A DNA stretch of 36,480 bases from Bacteroidota bacterium (GTDB lineage Bacteria; Bacteroidota; Ignavibacteria; Kapaibacteriales; UBA2268). The position numbers were made by a program, and so were the translations under genes. Where the stretch lies: NCBI GenBank assembly GCA_024278075.1, contig JAJRTW010000028.1, forward strand, positions 1-36,480, read 5' to 3'. Below, one piece after another: positions 32,444 through 36,480 of this stretch (its first letter is position 1; each line of letters starts with the position of its first letter). Below the pieces are notes generated by a model. That model saw nothing but the letters and a program-made list of their open reading frames with translations. It searched no databases and was not told where the DNA came from.

Positions 32444-35400
32444 CTACCTGCATGTAACAAACCGGACGGTTTCCTTAACATCCCGGATAATCTCCGCCAG
32501 CAATTCAATAGTCTTGTCAATTTCATCCTCTGTCGTGTTATGCCCCAAAGAAAAGCGTATGGAACGGTGCACTTCTTCCTCGGCCAGCCCCATAGCCAAC
32601 AATACGTGCGACGGGTCAGGCAATCCGGACCGGCAGGCCGAACCCGACGACATAGCTACTCCCTTCTGATCCATAGCCAATACCAGCGACTCGCCCCTCA
32701 TATCCGGCAGTACCATGTTCAATGTATTTGGCAGCCTTCTATCTCTGTGGCCGTTTAATTTTGCTCCGGGCAGCAAAGCCACTATCTCAGATTCGAGCCT
32801 ATCCCTTAGCTTTTCAATATTGTTCTTACCATTAAGCCGGCTTATGGCAATCCGGGCCGCCTTGCCGAAGCCGGCAATGGCAGCGACATTCTCGGTTCCC
32901 GCCCTAAGCGAATGCTCCTGATGCCCTCCGCTAATCAGCCGGGCCAATTCCATCCCCTTTCGGATATAAAGAGCGCCGATTCCCTTCGGCCCGTATAGCT
33001 TATGCCCGGAAATTGTCAGCATATCAACCCCGAGTTCATCCACATCCACCGGAATTTTACCAATCGCCTGCACACAATCGCAATGAAATAAAACACCCCT
33101 GCTTTCGGCAATTCCGGCGAGTTCTATGATAGGCTGAATGGCTCCCGTCTCGTTATTGGCTGCCATAAGGGAAATCAGGCAGGTGTTATGGCGGATTTCT
33201 TCTGTCAATTGTGCCGGCCGGATAATACCGTATTCACCCACATCCAAATACGTAACATCAAACCCGTACTCTTCCATTTGCCTGAATGTGTTCAAAACGG
33301 ACGGATGCTCAATTTTACTTGTAATTATATGATTTCCGTCATTTCTGTTCTTTAGAGCAATTCCTTTGATTGCCATATTATTAGCTTCTGTGCCGCCGGA
33401 TGTAAAAATTATTCTCCTTGCGGTGCAATTAATTAATTGTGCAACACTCCTTCGGGCCGATTCTATGGCAAGGCCGGCTTGCCTGCCCTCGGCATAAATG
33501 GCGGAAGCATTGCCAAAAGTCCCGCTCAAAAATCGAATCATAATCTCTGCTGCCTCCGGGTGCAGTGGGGTAGTGGCGTTATTGTCAAGGTAAATTCTTT
33601 CGGCATTATTATATTCATCTATCGCAATATCCCTCGAAATCGGAGATTCAGATTCTCCGGAATCAATAATCAGTTTATCACCGGATTCGTTCGCCTTCTC
33701 CACCTCGCAGAGCAGTGTTTTGTACACCGGAAAACCCGAAATGGGGTCGAAATTCCGCAGGTCTGTCAATTCATTGATATTGCACTGTTGCCACGCCATG
33801 GGGCCGATTGGGCCGCCGCCGCCCATATTGGCATCGATAGCGCCCCGCACTATATCATCGGTTACATAAGCCCGCAATTTCACCTTGCCTCGCTTTGTTT
33901 TCACATACACCAAATCACCATTTTCGATTGACCGCTCACGGGCATCGCCGGAATTAATCGTTACGGTTGGCTCCGGCCGGTTCCGGCAAAGACTCTCCAC
34001 GCCGTGGTGCTGAGGGCGGAAATCAGTTGTAACCCTTGCTCCGGAATTGAAAACAAGCGGATAGGATTTGGCGAGTTCCGGATTCGACACAGGGCCTTCG
34101 CTTGGCTCAGTATAAACCGGCAGCGGGTTATATCCGTGCTCTTCCAAAATGCTCGAGGCAATCTCGAATCTGCCCGACGGAGTGTCGAACCCGGGCTTGC
34201 CGTCCGGCCTCAATAATCCCTTCTCCCATTTCTTATATTGCATCATAACAGACGGCAATTTGGCAATGCCACCGTTGGCCTTTACTTCATCCAGGCCGAA
34301 TCCGCTGCCCTCGAGCACATATTCAAGCAATTCGGTTTCATTCTGCGGATATAAATGGCCATAGCCAAGCCTGCGGGCTAATTCCGAAAGTATGAAGAAA
34401 TCATTGCGTGCCTCGCCGACAGGTTCGATTACTTTTTCTCTGATTCTGAATAGTGGCCCGTAAATCTGGTATGATTCAATCTCATACATTGTGGTAGCAG
34501 GCAGTACAATATCGGCAAAAGCCGCATCGGCAGTCAGTTGGCGGTCGATGCAAACAAGGAAGTCGAGTTCATTTAATGTCCTTTTCCAAATATCCGGCTC
34601 GGGCCAAGATGTAGCAATCGACCCTCCGAGAATAATAAGCGACCTGATCTTATATGGATTGCCGTTGAGGACGGAATCCGGCAGGGCAATTGCATGCGAC
34701 TCGCCCCTGTACTCGCTATAAACAGGGAACCGGTCGCGTCCTAAGGCTTTCCTGGTATTCGGATTTGATACCAAGCCGCTGCGGTTAACCGGGAATTGAT
34801 TTTCTCTCATAGAAAAGCACCTGCCGCCCGGCACGTCCAATTGCCCGGCCAAAGCCCACAGTGTCATAATCGCACGAATCGCCTGAACGCCACTGTCGCT
34901 GTATTCGAGGCCGCTGTACATTATCGGCGCCGCACCATTGGAGCCGGCAATCAATCTGGCCAATGATTTTACCCTATCCGCCGGCACGCCGGTAATGTTT
35001 TCAACAAGCTCCGGTGTGAAATGTTGGATATATTTAGAGAAGTCATCAAATCCGATAGTCTGGTTTTCAACGAAGTCATCGTCGCAAAGCTCTTCTTCGA
35101 TTAGAATATTGCAAATCCCAAGAGCCAAGGCTCCGTCGGTGCCCGGGCGGATTGGTATCCATTCGGCATTGGTCATTTTCACTGTCTTGGTTCGCCGCGG
35201 GTCGATTACAACGACTCTTGCGCCCCGATTATTAGCCTGCACTATCCTGTCCAAATCGCGCGGCGGGCTGTCGGTTGCCGGGTTGGCCCCCCACACGACA
35301 ATCGTCTCGGCATTCTCAATATCGGAGAACATATAGTGCCACATTCCGCCCATCGTAACGTGCGGCGCTATCATTGCAAATGATACATAGCAGAGAGCCC

Positions 35401-35836
35401 CTACGCCAAGCGTATTCGGCGAACCGAATGGGAACAATACGCTCGAGGCCGACGATATGGCAACTCCGGCAGGCTGGAAGACATCGCACATTGCAAGCTC
35501 GAAACTGCCGCGTCCGGTATAGATGGCTGTTGCTTCCGGGCCGTATTCTGATTTGATTGAATTTAATTTATTTACGATTATGCCGTAGGCTTCATCCCAG
35601 GAAATCCTTTCGAATTCGTAAGTTCCCTTGGCTCCGATTCGCTTCATTGGATATTTCAGCCTGTCTTTGGAGTAAACAATATCAGCCGAATGCTCTCCCA
35701 ATTTACAGATAGCCCCCAGCGGTGAGGAATCATCGGGCTTTACTTCGGATATTCTTTGCTCGCTGTCAAATTTGACCTCAACCCAACAGGCCGAAGGGCA
35801 AATCCCACACATAGCTTTTTTGGCGTTATTGTTCAT
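32444..35836 (-). CDS. fusion: molybdopterin oxidoreductase (DMSO-reductase superfamily) + cysteine desulfurase (NifS/IscS type)
   Basis: A single 1130-residue frame. Residues 1-715 are a full DMSO-reductase-superfamily catalytic subunit: an Fe4S4 site C10-x2-C13-x3-C17...C44, candidate Mo ligand Cys149 (GVGALCYVS), bis-MGD regions (VVWGANPATDSPP, VVVIDPRRTKT, DIVLPATTMYE) and a C-terminal dinucleotide-binding domain (about 600-715). About 30 polar residues follow. Residues about 745-1130 are a complete cysteine desulfurase: LDNNATTPLHP at the start, PLP Lys946 in SGHKLYGPKG, and catalytic Cys1068 in SSGSACRSG. The Lys-Cys spacing of 122 equals that of E. coli IscS. There is no twin-arginine signal, so it is probably cytosolic. 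The substrate is unknown and no electron-transfer subunit is adjacent. Sulfur delivery to its own cofactor is an inference. Confidence 0.9.
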   Translation of the reverse strand: MNNNAKKAMCGICPSACWVEVKFDSEQRISEVKPDDSSPLGAICKLGEHSADIVYSKDRLKYPMKRIGAKGTYEFERISWDEAYGIIVNKLNSIKSEYGPEATAIYTGRGSFELAMCDVFQPAGVAISSASSVLFPFGSPNTLGVGALCYVSFAMIAPHVTMGGMWHYMFSDIENAETIVVWGANPATDSPPRDLDRIVQANNRGARVVVIDPRRTKTVKMTNAEWIPIRPGTDGALALGICNILIEEELCDDDFVENQTIGFDDFSKYIQHFTPELVENITGVPADRVKSLARLIAGSNGAAPIMYSGLEYSDSGVQAIRAIMTLWALAGQLDVPGGRCFSMRENQFPVNRSGLVSNPNTRKALGRDRFPVYSEYRGESHAIALPDSVLNGNPYKIRSLIILGGSIATSWPEPDIWKRTLNELDFLVCIDRQLTADAAFADIVLPATTMYEIESYQIYGPLFRIREKVIEPVGEARNDFFILSELARRLGYGHLYPQNETELLEYVLEGSGFGLDEVKANGGIAKLPSVMMQYKKWEKGLLRPDGKPGFDTPSGRFEIASSILEEHGYNPLPVYTEPSEGPVSNPELAKSYPLVFNSGARVTTDFRPQHHGVESLCRNRPEPTVTINSGDARERSIENGDLVYVKTKRGKVKLRAYVTDDIVRGAIDANMGGGGPIGPMAWQQCNINELTDLRNFDPISGFPVYKTLLCEVEKANESGDKLIIDSGESESPISRDIAIDEYNNAERIYLDNNATTPLHPEAAEIMIRFLSGTFGNASAIYAEGRQAGLAIESARRSVAQLINCTARRIIFTSGGTEANNMAIKGIALKNRNDGNHIITSKIEHPSVLNTFRQMEEYGFDVTYLDVGEYGIIRPAQLTEEIRHNTCLISLMAANNETGAIQPIIELAGIAESRGVLFHCDCVQAIGKIPVDVDELGVDMLTISGHKLYGPKGIGALYIRKGMELARLISGGHQEHSLRAGTENVAAIAGFGKAARIAISRLNGKNNIEKLRDRLESEIVALLPGAKLNGHRDRRLPNTLNMVLPDMRGESLVLAMDQKGVAMSSGSACRSGLPDPSHVLLAMGLAEEEVHRSIRFSLGHNTTEDEIDKTIELLAEIIRDVKETVRFVTCR

Positions 35837-35948
35837 TTATCAGGCCGATCTTAGATATTATATTGATTTTATATTTTGATGAATGCTAAACGTTACAGAC
35901 TGAAGTATGATTCGAATTATTGCAGCAAAAAGTCAGCTTGTGATGGAA

Positions 35949-36275
35949 CTACGGCGTCCAAAGATGCTTCTTCAAATCCACTGCATCGTCAATAAAACCG
36001 ACTCCCTCGGCTTCCAATAGCTCCCGCATTAAATCCGGAGTGGCAAAGTGCAGTTTGCCGGTAAGCTCGCCGTTGCGATTGACAACGCGGTGGCAGGGCA
36101 GAGAAGTATCGCCGGCAACTGAATTCAATGCCCACCCGACCATTCTTGCCGAGGACTTCATTCCAAGTTCACGGGCAATTATTCCGTAAGTGGTAACTCT
36201 GCCGGTTGGTATTTGCCTGACCATGCCATGTACTCTATGGAAAAAATCTTTGCTGTTTGCTGATGATTCGGACAT
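35949..36275 (-). CDS. MGMT-domain protein (short alkyltransferase family)
   Basis: The 108 residues contain only the C-terminal DNA-binding/active-site domain of O6-alkylguanine-DNA alkyltransferases: VRQIPTGRVTTYGIIARELG near 19-38, SARMVGWALNS near 42-52 and SLPCHRVVNRNGELTG near 58-73. The acceptor Cys is kept (PCHRV), unlike alkyltransferase-like Atl proteins that have PWHRV, so transferase activity remains possible despite the missing N-terminal domain. A probable DNA repair role in the cytosol. It lies 112 bases upstream of the molybdoenzyme gene on the same strand; that gap shows no clear promoter. Confidence 0.88.
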   Translation of the reverse strand: MSESSANSKDFFHRVHGMVRQIPTGRVTTYGIIARELGMKSSARMVGWALNSVAGDTSLPCHRVVNRNGELTGKLHFATPDLMRELLEAEGVGFIDDAVDLKKHLWTP

Positions 36276-36292
36276 TTTAACTAATATTTTTA

Positions 36293-36480
36293 ATTAAGGC
36301 TTCCTCAAAAAGTAGTTGGTGAAAAAGATTCTAATGCTTATGCTTTTTGGAGAATAACAACCCCCTAAATCCCCCTTTTTTAAGGGGGAATTTGATCAAC
36401 TATTCCCCCTTAAAAAAGGGGGAAGTGAGCCAGGCGAGCAGGGGGTTGTCCTACAATCTGCAAGGCATAAGAGCATAATA
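36293..36480 (+). repeat. MITE-like element, family A, copy 5 (truncated by window edge)
   Basis: Starts TTAAGGCTTCCTCAAAAAGT and continues with the family A interior (CCCCCTTTTTTAAGGGGG, then AAGTGAGCCAGGCGAGCAGG). It runs off the window end. Apart from a handful of changes it is the reverse complement of the copy at 1-141, so the window is bracketed by inverted copies. It begins 18 bases upstream of the MGMT-domain gene start and could supply or disturb its promoter. Confidence 0.75.

Noticed and set aside
35388-35396. Selenocysteine at the Mo-ligand position of the oxidoreductase
   Set aside because: The ligand position is an ordinary Cys codon and no in-frame TGA is present.
35949-36275. 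Alkyltransferase-like (Atl) protein lacking the acceptor cysteine
   Set aside because: The motif is PCHRV, so the cysteine is present; only the N-terminal domain is missing.

Overview
The window looks like a chromosomal segment from the Bacteroidota/Chlorobi side of the FCB group, most likely an Ignavibacteria- or Kapabacteria-like bacterium. The evidence is two large secreted proteins ending in type IX secretion sorting domains, promoters of the Bacteroidota TTTG / TAnnTTTG type, a 2-oxoacid:ferredoxin oxidoreductase (KorAB), and flagellar regulators (FlhF, FlhG, sigma-28) that classical Bacteroidetes lack. The lineage is inferred from gene content only; no rRNA is present.

Layout. 1-3.7 kb: a mobile repeat, a small hypothetical gene, tRNA-Gln, then prs and rplY with a strong terminator, then a small membrane protein. 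3.9-8.4 kb: a dockerin-like T9SS protein on the minus strand, facing an ECF sigma / anti-sigma / lipoprotein operon. 9.1-14.4 kb: korB-korA (korA is broken by a one-base frameshift) diverging from a bifunctional ftcD. 14.4-15.2 kb: a palindromic tandem array and an iteron-like array, followed by a duplicated-fold hypothetical protein. 16.2-22.6 kb: a minus-strand flagellar regulatory block flhF - flhG - membrane protein - fliA - HDOD - degenerate sensor kinase. 22.8-25.4 kb: a large IgGFc-binding-type T9SS protein, with an intact 265-bp MITE just upstream. 26-31 kb: a split transketolase whose halves are separated by a lipoprotein gene with an in-frame stop, then an exported MEMO1-AMMECR1 fusion. 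31.6-36.3 kb: a DUF2975/XRE pair, a giant molybdopterin oxidoreductase fused to a cysteine desulfurase, and an MGMT-domain protein.

How the genes work together. KorAB, split transketolase, Prs and FtcD are central carbon, nucleotide and one-carbon metabolism. The ECF operon is a self-contained cell-surface signalling unit whose anti-sigma factor appears to carry an outer-membrane barrel. The flagellar block contains regulators only; no structural flagellar genes are visible. Intergenic space is crowded with dispersed palindromic elements in at least three families.

The strongest candidate for something undescribed is the single 1130-residue polypeptide joining an Fe4S4/Mo-bisPGD oxidoreductase to a catalytically complete NifS/IscS-type cysteine desulfurase. 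Molybdoenzymes of this superfamily need a sulfur donor for maturation, so the fusion suggests sulfur delivery in cis. Second-tier candidates are the trans-envelope anti-sigma/barrel protein, the His-less sensor kinase in the flagellar operon, and the exported MEMO-AMMECR1 protein.
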